Source of the DNA: Cavenderia fasciculata
Lineage: Eukaryota > Evosea > Eumycetozoa > Acytosteliales > Cavenderiaceae
DNA length: 64,000 nt
Direction: 5' to 3'
NCBI RefSeq assembly: GCF_000203815.1
Contig: NW_004457723.1
Coordinates: forward strand, 248,001-312,000
A model generated the notes under the pieces. That model worked only from the letters and a program-made list of their open reading frames with translations. It had not been told where the DNA came from and ran no database searches. Shown piece after piece: positions 50,515 to 62,003 of the stretch (the first letter of the stretch is position 1; each line of letters opens with the position of its first letter). A program made the translations under genes and the position numbers.

Positions 50515-51969
50515 CGGATTGTGATTAACTTCTCTTAGTTGTGAAGTTAACTTAACTCTTTTTTTAAAAAAAAATATATAAATGATGTAATTTATATGTG
50601 TGTATTTGTGTGTTGATGTTGTGGGTTATATTATGTGTATGTGTATGATGTGATATGTATATCTTTTTTTTTTTTTTTTAGAAAGTAAATAAAAGAAAAG
50701 AAAAAAAGTAGACTTTAGTTTATTAGTTTTATTATCTTTATCTTTAGTAAAGGAATAAACAAACAAATGAATGAATGATTCGTTTTACGTTTGTCCTCCT
50801 TTGCTTTGTTAGACCCAATAAAAAATCTTTTATTTAATCTAAGGGCAGATCTGTCTGAGTCTGATTGTTGCCAATACAAATAGAAATAGATAACTATAAA
50901 AAACTAAATTAATGACTGGGTTTGGTAAAGGTGTCGAACAGTCTTTTAAACTTCTAGGAAATGTAGAGGAATGGAGGAGAGGATGGTCTACTCTTATATT
51001 GTAATTACGATGATGCTCAGCCCGCCCGCCGGCGATAATATTAATAATATATTTATTTTTAATCTAAGCATTGCGTTGTTGGTTTTATCCTGGTGACAAA
51101 AAACAAACGTCACAGCTCTCATCGCACCCTTAGATCATCAAAGTGACTCAACGATTGTGTGTGTTATTTTTAAATGGGTTGACGAGCCGATTGCAAGGTT
51201 GATGGGGTGCAGTATGTTTCGGTTGTGATCTCACCTCATCAATTGATTTATCTTAACCGTGCTATAAGATATTACCTTCTAAATTTGATCAACTTGATTT
51301 TTACCGCCAAATTTCGACCACCCACGCACCTCATATCATATCGTTATCACCCACTTGTTGGCGGTCAATACAAACCTTGTCTCGATGATAACTCATCGCA
51401 TACTCCTTAAAACACATCGAGTCGACTAAAATGGAAGTTATTTAGCAAAACTTTGCAACATCATCATGACGATCAGATGATCACATACACTTTAATTATT
51501 GTACTGTCTATTTTAATTTACCTACAACCCTTTTATCTCTCTATTTTTATTTTATAAATAAATCATAACAATCTACGAAACCAACTTGAACTAAAGAAGA
51601 AATTGAAGAGACAAAGCAAAAGACTTTTCTTTTTATTTTTCTTTGAGAGGGCCTTCTAGCTCGTATCACATGATGATATACTTTTTTTTATTCATTGCCA
51701 AGTACTCACTTTCCAACTGGAATACAAAACCATTTTTTTATTTATTTATTTATTTATTTCTATTTTTTCAATAAAAAAAGAATGAATGGATGACTTGGCT
51801 TACTATATTTTATTATATAAATCACTATGTGGAAATTTCTTCTTTGGTTCAAAGAACTACTTTTTTTAATTTTTAAAAATATTAGCATTATTTTTGAATA
51901 TTAGGATTGCCAATGAATGATGTTTTATTGAATTTTATTTATATCTTTTATTAATATAATATAATAATA
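50230..51969. other. AT-rich intergenic region, divergent promoters
   Basis: About 1.7 kb between the ABCB start (-) and the ankyrin-type gene (+). It holds an ATTG tetranucleotide repeat (50483-50514), an inverted repeat TTAACTTC/GAAGTTAA at about 50523-50553, poly-T/A tracts and a small GC-rich patch (CCCGCCCGCCGGCG near 51020). No RNA gene or coding frame recognised. Confidence 0.5.
50483..50514. repeat. ATTG tetranucleotide microsatellite
   Basis: Eight tandem ATTG units in non-coding DNA. Confidence 0.9.
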
Positions 51970-54617
51970 ATGTCTTTGTCGCTAGTTCAAAAAGAAGAAG
52001 AGGTGGGTTGGGTTCATTGTCTCATGTATTTTTTTTTAATTCATTTTATTAATTTAATTTATTCAATTTATTTGTTTGTTTATCTATCTAGATAAAGACA
52101 GCAACAACAATAGATATTAATGAAGAGACAATTAAAAGAGTATTGACAAACAAGATACTATTTAGAAAGATTATTCAAGTTGGAAGAAAGACAACACAGA
52201 ATCTACTACAATGTTATAGTTATAATCAGATTATTAGTGTAGAGTGGATGATTGTACATGGTCATTTGGGTCTACTAGAGTACAAGTTGAAAAGAGATGA
52301 TCCGTTACATTTTACATTGGTATCGATAGAGTTGGTATGCAAGTGTATTGGTGGTGGTGGTGATAGTAGTAGTATGTCACTGTTTACTCGCATCTATGAA
52401 AAAAAGAGATCAATGTTTTATGCAAATACATTGTTAGAGTATGCTGCTTCATCTGGTAACATGAAAGTATTTAAGCTCTTGTTGGCACAGACTTATCCCA
52501 CTCAACTACACTTGCGTGACCAACCGAGTGTGTCACTGACCAAAGCCATCAACGGGTGTCATGTAGAGCTGTTTGAGCTGCTCGTCGTAGAGCTTGGTAT
52601 GCAGCCATCCAACCCTGCCAAGATATTCAATCATGGTGTTAAAAGTACTCAATTACTAGAATCGCTGTATCGTCATATTGTTGGAACTGAAAGTAATCAC
52701 ACTGCGGGTGTCGTCGCCCATGCCAAACGGTACATCCTCTTACTGTACTATTCATTGTTAAAGACCAATAATCTGGAGTTGATCAAACAGTATTCCCAGT
52801 GTGACAGAGCCATCTTTGTACTAGATGATTTTGTCCGATGGTTTCAAGATTTAGCGTCACTATCACCCGTGGAACTTGGTAGAGTTGGTGCATTGGAGAT
52901 AGTTGAATGGGTGTTGGAGACGTTTATAGGAGACCAGCCAAGCATAATACTGGTGCGAGATGCAAGAGAGTTGACTGCTCTATTCGGACGGTTGAGTCGA
53001 ATCGAGCAAGAGTATCTATGTTTTGTACAGTACTCTACAAATTATACCAGTTATTGTGTAATAGACTATAAACACCACATTTTAACAATGTATTCGAAAT
53101 ACTATCAATTGGAGACAGAGTCTGTAGTAGAGACACTCAACACTGAACAATTGGCATTTATTACACATATTTTTAGTGTGTGTAATGTTGGTGATATTAT
53201 CCAGTATGGGTCGGTTCCATTACTACGTTGTGCGTGGGCGATTAAAGGACAAGGATATTTTGCAAGTGTAATGCATCGATTCACATCGAGTGATAGTCTA
53301 GAAGCACTAGAATACATACATGAAAAGATACCAAATTGTCTAGGTCGCAAAGACCTGCAGTATGCAATCACCAACCATCATGCCGACATTGTCCAATTCA
53401 TCGCACACCATTATCCAAACTTAATGGTCGATCTTGGAAACGACAGTTTAATCTTGGATGCATACACTAGTCTATATGACCCACACGTTGCCAAAGTACT
53501 CATTGACAATGATGCAACATCTCATCCAGTATTCGATCAAGTCAGTATCCTACCACTCGCCACTACATTCCCCAGTCTTGACGCACTCATCTTTTACCTT
53601 ACCTACATTGACCATACACTCGAGAGTATTACTGTCAATTTCAATTCTGAAGACGAATTGCCAATTCTAAAGTACCTTGTCCAACACTATGGGGCAACAT
53701 TAGATATGAACAGTATTATGAAAAAAGCATGTGAAAGTGGATACCTATCATTTGTACAATATCTTGTAGAAATACATTATGAAAAGTCAAATACCGGTAT
53801 TGCATCGACCTTTGTAGACACTGCATTTGTCCGTGGTCATCGATCAATTGTACACTACCTAGTCACTGAAAAACAGAATCATTTTGGTCAATCATCTTGG
53901 CAAAAGGCTGGTAGTCTTGGAGACGCCGATCTATTCGAATTTGTCATTTCACATACCATTCCTTCTCAACTACAATCTGCAATCAAAACTTCAATGTTAC
54001 AAGCTTGTAAAAATGGAATGTTTAATCTTATTCAATATATTCATAATAATTATTTAATTAATAATATAAATAATAATAATAGTAATAATAGTAATAATAG
54101 TAATAATGTAGATAGTATAGATAATAATAATAGTGAAGAAGAAGAAGAATTTTTATTTTTATCAAGATTAATGATTGAAGCAGTTGGATATGATCAATCA
54201 AGAATATTAAAATATTTAATTGATAATACAAAAGTTAGAGATGACGGTAGTGATAAAGATAAAGATGTAAAATTGAAAGTTTTTAAAAGTAAATCAACAA
54301 GAACAGAGTTACTTGAAACATTGATGGTATCAATTATTAATGGATGTCAATTGGAATGTTTCAAGTTACTTGTTGATAGTAATCAATACAACTATCAAAT
54401 CAATAAGGGGCATACTATGGTGTTGGCAAAACATAGTGCCAGTTTTCCACTACTACTCCATCTTATCGAGAGCGATAAAGATATCATGTATCATATTTAC
54501 ACGGTCAGTCCAACACCTTTAAATCTAAAACTTCAAAGAATCATAACTGACAAACAAAGAATAACAAATAATATTAATGAAATGCTCAATAATAATAATG
54601 ATGATGATTTTGATTAA
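51970..54617 (+). CDS. Ankyrin-repeat-type dictyostelid protein
   Basis: 852 residues. A short first exon (51970-52002, MSLSLVQKEEE) is joined across an 89-base phase-0 intron to exon 2 (52092-54617). Helical repeats in the style of diverged ankyrin units run through the protein: YAASSGNMKVFKLLL, INGCHVELFELLV, ITNHHADIVQFIAHH, ACESGYLSFVQYLVE, AFVRGHRSIVHYLV, AGSLGDADLFEFVI, ACKNGMFNLIQYI. An Asn run and an acidic run lie near residues 645-680. This is the layout of the large dictyostelid family annotated as ankyrin repeat-containing; partners are unknown. The start depends on the predicted small exon; otherwise the first downstream ATG would remove the leading part. Confidence 0.8.
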
Positions 54618-54742
54618 CAATATAAAATAAAAAAATATGAGGCATATCAATATAATATAATAATATCATCAATAATAATAGTGATGATTTTGATTAACAA
54701 TAATTAATAGCCGGCCCTATAGGGTTTTTATTTAAATGATGA

Positions 54743-55045
54743 TTAAGCATGATTGTAAGGTGGAGTACAAGTAACTGGGAACCATCCGTTATTGTTGCAA
54801 TATGCGACGTTGCTACCGTAGCCTTGATCGGCAAACTTGATAGAACAGCCATTTTGTGGTTCAGAACTAGATCCACCACCAGAGCCTGTACCAGAAGCAG
54901 TGATAAATGGTTGACCATATGGATCACCCGGTGAGTACTTGCCTGTTGACAAGGAACTACCAGCTGAATTTTGGTAGTTTCCATTGTAATAGGTAAAATA
55001 GGAATTGTATTTTTCGTTGAAACGGAGTGAAGTGACTTGATTAAA
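54743..55045 (-). CDS. Orphan 3' exon encoding a Cys-containing Gly/Ser-rich C-terminus
   Basis: A frame open for 100 codons on the minus strand begins right after a likely splice acceptor (AATAG) and ends TAA at 54743. It reads FNQVTSLRFNEKY, then a Gly/Ser-rich linker, then NGCSIKFADQG, YCNNNGW and VTCTPP, a small domain with three Cys that looks extracellular. No matching upstream exon is visible before the next gene at 55302; a frame at about 55098-55200 (minus, ending LARK and stop) is not joinable. It is either a truncated gene relic or the last exon of a gene whose 5' part I cannot recognise. Family unknown. Confidence 0.45.
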   Translation of the reverse strand, partial: FNQVTSLRFNEKYNSYFTYYNGNYQNSAGSSLSTGKYSPGDPYGQPFITASGTGSGGGSSSEPQNGCSIKFADQGYGSNVAYCNNNGWFPVTCTPPYNHA

Positions 55046-55301
55046 CTATTGATTATTTAATAACAACCATCTTGATTATCATTGCAACAAAAGTGGTCAT
55101 TTCCGAGCTAAACCTTGCATAAACTTGGTAGAATCAATCGAATGACTTTCTGAAGAGAGCATAAGTTCTCCATATTGCAAGTTCCAATTTCGAAAAATAT
55201 CTAAAAAAACAAATAATATTGATCAATAATTTTCATCTTCTTTAGTGGGCTAATAATATTATTTATTGTTTTTATTTATTTAACTCGTACATACGAGTAA
55301 A

Positions 55302-58288
55302 ATGTATGCCCTCCCAACTGTCAAAGTTGAAGAAGAGATACAGAAATTAACAACAAACCAACAACTATCTACAGTCAATCAACCTATAAACGAAATTGCA
55401 AAACAACTTTCAGCATCCGAATCAAATAACAATAAGATCATCTTGTTGAATGAACTGACTGAACAACAAAAAGAATACACTTGTTGTTTGCAAGAGTATA
55501 GTGGTGTTTCAAAAACCTTGGTTGCTGCCTTTATAGATCAATCGTCACTTGCAAACACTATAGTGTTTGAAAATGTATCACAAGAAATCGTACAAGTAGA
55601 GTTAAATCTCTCTAGGTTGTTGGAAAAAAGAATTAGTATTCTCAAAGGGTTGATCCAAAATCAACAGTCACAACCACAAGACGAGGAAAAGGAAAAAGGT
55701 AAAAAGATTAGTGGAGGAATACAACAACAAGTTCAAGAACCGGTTTGGGATCTATACGCACCTCCAACGTTTCAGTCTGTGGAGATGTTGGTTCCTACAC
55801 CAACTGGTTCAAATCCAAAAAAGAAAAAGCAAACCATGCAAGTAGTTAAAATGATTGGAGAAGCACAAGTGTACATCAAATCCACTCAAGACCACCCCAA
55901 AGTCACCAATGAATTGGAGGAGAAGGAGAAGGAGAAAGAAAAGGAGAGGGAGGATCACGAAGCAAGTTTAATTATAAATTATATCAGACAGATAGATTAT
56001 ATTCAATCTACACAAAAGACTGTATGTATCATGGTGCATACAACAAAAACCATTCTTTTTTTAAACCTAACCCAATATTAATATTATCTTTTAGTATGAT
56101 GAAATAGTTGAAATCTTTTTAAAATGTAGACCTCAAAGATTAACAAAGTTGGGATGTCATATCGATCAAATATCTGAATTGCCAGTAGATATAACACATG
56201 ATCAGTACAGCAGTATGGTGATGTCGTCAATGTTTGAAGGGTTGAGACAACAGATGGTTGTCAATATCTTGGACAGTGGTGGAAAGATTGACTATAAACT
56301 CACCGACGGTCTGTTGAGCTTTAAAAGAATCCAAGGAGATCCTGCCAAAGCAAATTCTCTCACCGCCACCAATAATGGAATGTTGCTAGATTTTGAATAC
56401 AAGACTAAAACAAGAGCCAATGATCTACACAAACAAGATCTAGTCTTGATTCAAATCAAACCAATGGTAAAGTGGGTGTTTGCTCTGGTCATCTCTACAC
56501 AACTACCCACTACTGGAAAGTTAGATCAATCGTGTAGAGTCTATATCATCGACGGACAGACATTGGCACCTCACACAACAGAGTTTATAGAAGCTCTACC
56601 GACCGTACTCAAACGCCAAATAGAGTTTGACGTATTAAGGGTGGCCAACTTCATCACATTTAAAAGAGAATTGGAAGTTAGAAAGAATCAACCAATGGAT
56701 ATTAATGGTTTGGCTTTATTTAGTGGTATGTTTAATATTAATATATATATATATATATAAATATAAAGAGGTTATATTAATTAATATTATTGTTTTTTAA
56801 AAAAAAAAGAATCCAAAGTATCGAAAGAGACACATCTACTCTAGTCATCAAAAATATGATGAACAATTGGAGAGACTATTTTCTAATTTTGGAGACCATG
56901 ATGACGATAGTGATGATAGTGATGATGAAGAAGAGGATGAATGCGAAATGGTCAACAATAGTATTTCAAATTTATCTATCGATCCAAACGCCGTCGACTA
57001 TGTTGAATCATTGATAAAACAAGTGGAAATTGATATTAGTCAATACAACAAGATTAAAGCAGATAGAAACTCTGAAACAAAGGTACAAGCTAAAAGTGCC
57101 TATTCAAGAGTTAAAAATAATCTTGATCAATTGGTTATCATCAATCAAAAGGTCAATATTATTTCATCCCCTCAACCACCACTTGGAGATATCGCCGATA
57201 ATCGAGTGATTAATGATTTATTGGTAACTGCATTTACCGATAAAAAGTGTAGTCAACAAATAATGACAGCCAAGAAATCTAGTTGGAATGATCTTTTAGA
57301 GTTGTTAAAGATTAATTTCCCAAGAGACGGTTTCGAGCCATACGGGTCATTTGTAAATGGTATTCAATTGGAATCAAGTGACGACATTGATGTTTGTTTC
57401 AAGACCTCGTTTGATACATCTAATGCCATACGTCTAAAGATTCTAATGAAGAGTGTGGTTAGATGTCTTAAAAAGCGTAAGGGTGGTCGCAGGGGTAACA
57501 AACTCAAAGGACCGTATTCAGTGGAGCGAATTTTCGATTCTATCAAAGAGGTAGGAATCATTCGATTCAGAGATTATAAGCACCGTGTGTCGTTTAACAT
57601 GTCCTTTAACAATCGTTTGGCAATTGGTAACTCGCTGTTGGTAAAGTCGTATGCTGAAATTGACGAGAGAGCCAAACAACTCATGTTACTAGTCAAGTAT
57701 TGGGCATCGAGAAAGGATATCAATGATGCTAGCGGTGGCACCCTTTCATCATACGCTTGGTTGAATATGGTTATATTCTATCTTCAAACTGTTCAACCTC
57801 CCGTACTCCCATCGTTGCACTCGAATGTCTCTTCAAACTGTCCAACCAATCAACCAGTACAAAAAGATGATTGGAGTATTAAAGAGGATGAGTGGAAGTT
57901 TGTTGATCATCGTCACACTGGATTTGTCAGCCAAAACAACAAAACATTATTCCAACTATTCTATGGTTTCTTTGACTTTTATTGCAAGTTTGATTTTACG
58001 AATCAATTGATTTGCATTCGTTTGGGTAAATCAACTACAAACAAGATTGGAATGGATCAAAACAATCATAGCCAAATTTGTATAGAAGATCCATTCGATA
58101 CATCTTCTAATCTTGGTGCATCTGTTAAATCAACCTCATTTAATATTATTATTTTTGAATTCATGTCAATGCAATCAAAGTTATTAGAACTAGTATCAAA
58201 CAATCAAAAGATTATTCGTCAACAAGATTTTGATCTTCTCTTTGCACAATCCTTAAAATTGAATCAACTGTATAAAAAATCAAAATAA
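55302..58288 (+). CDS. Helicase-N-terminus/nucleotidyltransferase fusion, copy 1 (probably inactive)
   Basis: Exon A (55302-56021) encodes a coiled-coil region, exon B (56095-56725) a UPF1/Sen1-like accessory domain (YDEIVEIFLKCRPQRLTKLG, DLVLIQ, FALVIST, VANFITFKRELE), then a phase-1 intron leads to a Cid1/Cid12-type nucleotidyltransferase with PAP-associated domain (YGSFVNGIQLESSDDIDVCF, KYWASRKDI, SSYAWLNMVIFYLQ). The helicase core is absent. The acceptor matching copy 2 (near 56810) would break the frame; a downstream T-rich acceptor at 56893-56894 keeps it, giving 914 residues but losing about 27. The third catalytic Asp is Asn (SFNMSFNNRLA), so catalysis is doubtful. Proposed role: RNA tailing or surveillance, by family inference only. 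Confidence 0.7.
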
Positions 58289-58343
58289 ATAAAATAAATA
58301 AATAAATAAATACAAAAATAAATATCCTGTTTTGGGGCAAATC

Positions 58344-58375
58344 GAAAACTCGCTTGGATTTAATTTAGATCTTGG
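58344..58375 (+). repeat. Shared 5' flank motif of tandem copies
   Basis: GAAAACTCGCTTGGATTTAA and the following bases recur almost unchanged at 61768-61799, at a similar distance upstream of copy 3. This marks the duplicated unit as including the promoter region. Confidence 0.7.
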
Positions 58376-58536
58376 TGAAACCCTCAAAAAGATGACTCAG
58401 CAACTTCTTTGATCAGATATTTTTTATTTTCTTTTAGGCAACTTCACTTTAATTAGGGCAATATTGTTCTTTTTCAACTTGTTTAATTATTTATCTATTT
58501 TAAATATCCCATCCCATTAGTAATAGTAGTAAAAAT

Positions 58537-59150
58537 GGATACAACAATCTCACCTCTTCTGGACTAGAGCTTGAGCGAGTGCTGGAGCTTGAACAGGTGC
58601 CTGAACTTGAACTGGTGGACGACTGACTTGATCTGGTGATTGTGGTTGTGACACAAGAGATGGTTTTTGGATGACCTGAATCTTCTTCTTTGATTCGAGG
58701 GTACTTTTGACAAGCTCACTCGATCTGACCAACTCTTGAATAATGGCTATCCTTATTTCCAACTTTGTAATTTTTGATTGGTTATAACGACTTGGGACAT
58801 TTGAGATTAAAGACTTGACTTTGTTCCTTAATACCTTTATTTCACCTCCAACCTGATTATTATAACCAACCTTGGAAAATGGTGATTGGTCGATAAAGGC
58901 AACCAAGGTTTTAGATAAACGATTATATTCTCTCAAACATAGGTTGTACTCTGCTTGTTTGTCAATCAATTGATCCAAGATCAAGGTATATTTCCTGATT
59001 AATTGTTTTCTGTTGGGCGTGCCAGGAGGATATTTTGTTGTAATATCCTTTACAGACTCTCTTTGTTGATTGATTTGTATCTCAACACTTGACAGTTGAC
59101 TTGTTAATTTCTTTATCTCTTCCCCGACTTTGATAGGACATTCGCTCAAA
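58537..59150 (-). pseudogene. Inverted N-terminal exon of copy 2
   Basis: On the minus strand this block encodes about 200 residues (IKVGEEIKKLTSQL through a Pro/Gln-rich VQAPVQAP tail) clearly homologous to the N-terminal coiled-coil exon of copies 1 and 3 (shared SLCLQEY/NLCLREY, SKTLVAFIDQSP, ARIAII/IRIAII). It abuts head-on the plus-strand continuation of the same exon (NSNQEKEKE at 59152 on). A plus-strand ATG at 58534 sits where the original start would be but now runs into the reversed DNA and stops. The minus-strand frame has no ATG of its own; it starts at TTG. So this is a local inversion that separated the head from the body of copy 2. Confidence 0.8.
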
Positions 59151-59209
59151 ATTCAAATCAAGAAAAGGAGAAGGAAAAGGAAAGGGAAATATCGAAAAAG
59201 ATTGGAGAA

Positions 59210-61697
59210 ATGGAAGAGTCTATCAAATCTACTAAAGCCGATTTCAAAGCCACCAAAGCATACATCACCCCAATGGATCGACCAAAGATTTTAAAAGAAC
59301 ACTCAGCCAAAATTAATTTCATAAAAAATGAGCTGAAAAAATTACAAGGAGAGTTGTTGGTGCTTGTGCTTCATGAAACTAGTGCACTTGAAAATGTAAT
59401 CAGACGGATTACCAATGATTATGTTCAATCATCTACACAAAAGACTGTATGTATCAACTTAAAACATTAAAACAAACTATTCTTAAGTATCTTTAGGTAA
59501 GATTTAGTGACTAACAAGTAGTCTCTCTCTCTTTGTTTCATGTTGATCAGTATGATGAAATAGTTCAAGTCATTTTAAGATGTAGACCACAAATATTAAC
59601 AAAGTTGGGACGTCATATTGAATTGTCTGAACTAGTCTTGCCGACAACAAGTTCAACAAACGATCAGTACAACAGCAGTTTAGTTGTGTCTTTGGTGTTT
59701 GAAAAGCTGAGACAGGAGATCGTTGGCAATATCATAGACAGTGGTGGAAAGATTGATGTCAAAGACGGTGGTCTATTGACAGCTAATTATATTAAATCGG
59801 TTGCAATAGTTACAAAGGCACAGTCTCTCACTGCCGCCACCAACAAGAATGGCATGATACTAGATTTTAAATTCAAGTCTAAAACAAGAGTAACTGATCT
59901 ACACAAACACGATCTAGTCTTGCTTCAAAACAAGGCAAGGTCAACGTTGTGTGTGCTTGCTCAAGTCATCTCGGCACCACAACCTACTACTGGAAAGTCA
60001 GATCAATTATGTAAAGTCTACATCATCGATGAACAGATATTGGCACCTCACACTACAGAGTTTATTGACTCTTTGTCTACCGTCTCCAAAAACAAAACAG
60101 AGTTCCATGTATTAAGGGTGGTTAGAAAGAACAAACAAACAATGAATATGAATGTCTCAGATTTAATTGATGGTATGTATTTTTAAAAATACAATTAGTA
60201 CTATTTAATTTATATATATATATATATATTCCTCGTGTATTAATATTAATATTATCCCCATTGTTATTAAAAGATCTAAAGAATCCAAAGAAGTTTATCA
60301 GTCCCAATTTCAAAACCTTTGGCCAAGAGTTTGAGGAATTATGTTCGCCATCATTTGTTGAGAATGATCAAGATAGTGATGATGATGATGACGATGACCA
60401 GGCAGACAAGGTGGTCAATAGTAATAGTACTGTTGAATCATTGATAAAACAGGTGGAAATTGATGTTATCGAACGTAACAAGATTAAAGCAGATAGAAAA
60501 CCTGAAACCAAGGTTCAAGCTCAAAATGCAATTTCGCGAGTTAAAAAGAATCTTAATCAATTGTTCAACTATCAAAAAGCCAATACTATTTCTTCTCCCT
60601 CTCAATCTTCACCACTTGGAGATATCACCGATCGTCAAGAGATCAATGGTTTATTGGTAACTGCATACACTGTTAAAAAGTGTAGCGATAAAACATTGTC
60701 AGCCAAGGAGTCTAGTCGTAATGACCTTTTCAGTTTGTTAAAGTCCCAATTCCCAAAAGACAGTTTCGAGGCATACGGGTCATTTGTAAATGGTATTCAA
60801 TTGGAATCAAGTGACATTGATGTTTGTTTCAAGACCGACATTAATACATCTGACCCAGTCCTTCGTAAGGATCTAATGAAGAGTATAGTCACACGTCTTT
60901 ATAATCGTAAGAGCAAGAGATCCAAGCTCAGAGGGCCGTATCAAGTAGAGCGAGTACTAGACTCTATCAAAGTACCAATTATTAAATTCAGAGATCTAAG
61001 GTACAATGTGTCGTATGACATGTGCTTTAACAATCGTTTGGCAATTGGTAACTCTTTATTGGTAAAATCGTACGCTGAAATTGACGAGAGAGCCAAACAA
61101 CTCATGTTACTCGTCAAGTATTGGGCATCGAGAAAGGATATCAATGATGCTAGCGGTGGCACCCTTTCATCATACGCTTGGTTGAATATGGTTATATTCT
61201 ATCTTCAAACTGTTCAACCTCCAGTACTCCCATCATTGCATGCCAACATCTCTTCAAAACCAACCAATCAATTAGTACAAAAAGATGACTGGAAGTTTGT
61301 TGATCATCGTCACACTGGATTCGTCAGACAAAACAAAAAGACATTATTCCAACTATTCTATGGTTTCTTTAATTTCTATTGCAAGTTTGATTTCACCAAT
61401 CAATTGATTTGTATTCGTTTAGGTAAACCAACCAGCTATAGTTTGGCATCAAAATCCTACAAGGATAACAACAATCAAAGTCTCATTCGCATTGAAGATC
61501 CATTCGATACATCTGCTAATCCAGGTGCATCTGTTAAATTATCATCTTCATTCAAGATTATCATCTTTGAATTCACGTCGATGCAATCAAAATTATTACA
61601 ACTATCCAACAAAAAAGATATTATTTATCATCAAGATTTTGATCATCTATTTTCAAAATCATTAAAATTAAATCAACTTTATAAAAAATCAAAATAA
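59210..61697 (+). CDS. Helicase-N-terminus/nucleotidyltransferase fusion, copy 2
   Basis: Because the N-terminal exon is inverted, the first usable ATG is 59210 (MEESIKSTKADFKATK), giving 760 residues from three exons: 59210-59446, 59551-60172, 60274-61697. Open coding sequence of the original exon extends back to about 59150. Exon B is the UPF1/Sen1-like accessory domain (YDEIVQVILRCRPQILTKLG, DLVLLQ). The phase-1 intron leads into the Cid1-type nucleotidyltransferase: YGSFVNGIQLESSDIDVCF (first two Asp), YDMCFNNRLAIGNS (third Asp present), KYWASRKD, SSYAWLNMVIFYLQ and the PAP-associated domain (FFNFYCKFDFTN). All three catalytic acids are intact, unlike copy 1. Likely adds U or A to RNA 3' ends; the target is unknown. 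Confidence 0.78.
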
Positions 61698-62003
61698 ATA
61701 AAGATAAATAAATAATTAAATATAAAGAATTAAATATATAAATCTTTTTTTGATGTCTAATTTAATTGAAAACTCGCTTAGATTTAATTTGAATCTTGGG
61801 TTGGCCCGCTAAGATGATCAAGATCTTTTTCAAGATCCATATTTTAATTTATTAATTTTTTTATTTGGATTAAGAGAAGGCTTCCCCTCACTTTGAAAAG
61901 GGACCCTTGAAGTCACTATACTAAAAGTATATATTCAAATAACGATATTATTTATCTATCTCTATATATTTATATTTATATTTTTAATACTACTATTAAT
62001 ATT
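61698..62003. other. Intergenic between copies 2 and 3
   Basis: 306 bases, AT-rich, with the duplicated flank motif at 61768-61799 and poly-T/A tracts close to the copy 3 start. No other gene seen. Confidence 0.5.
61768..61799 (+). repeat. Shared 5' flank motif of tandem copies
   Basis: Second occurrence of the motif at 58344-58375, differing at a few positions, upstream of copy 3. Confidence 0.7.
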
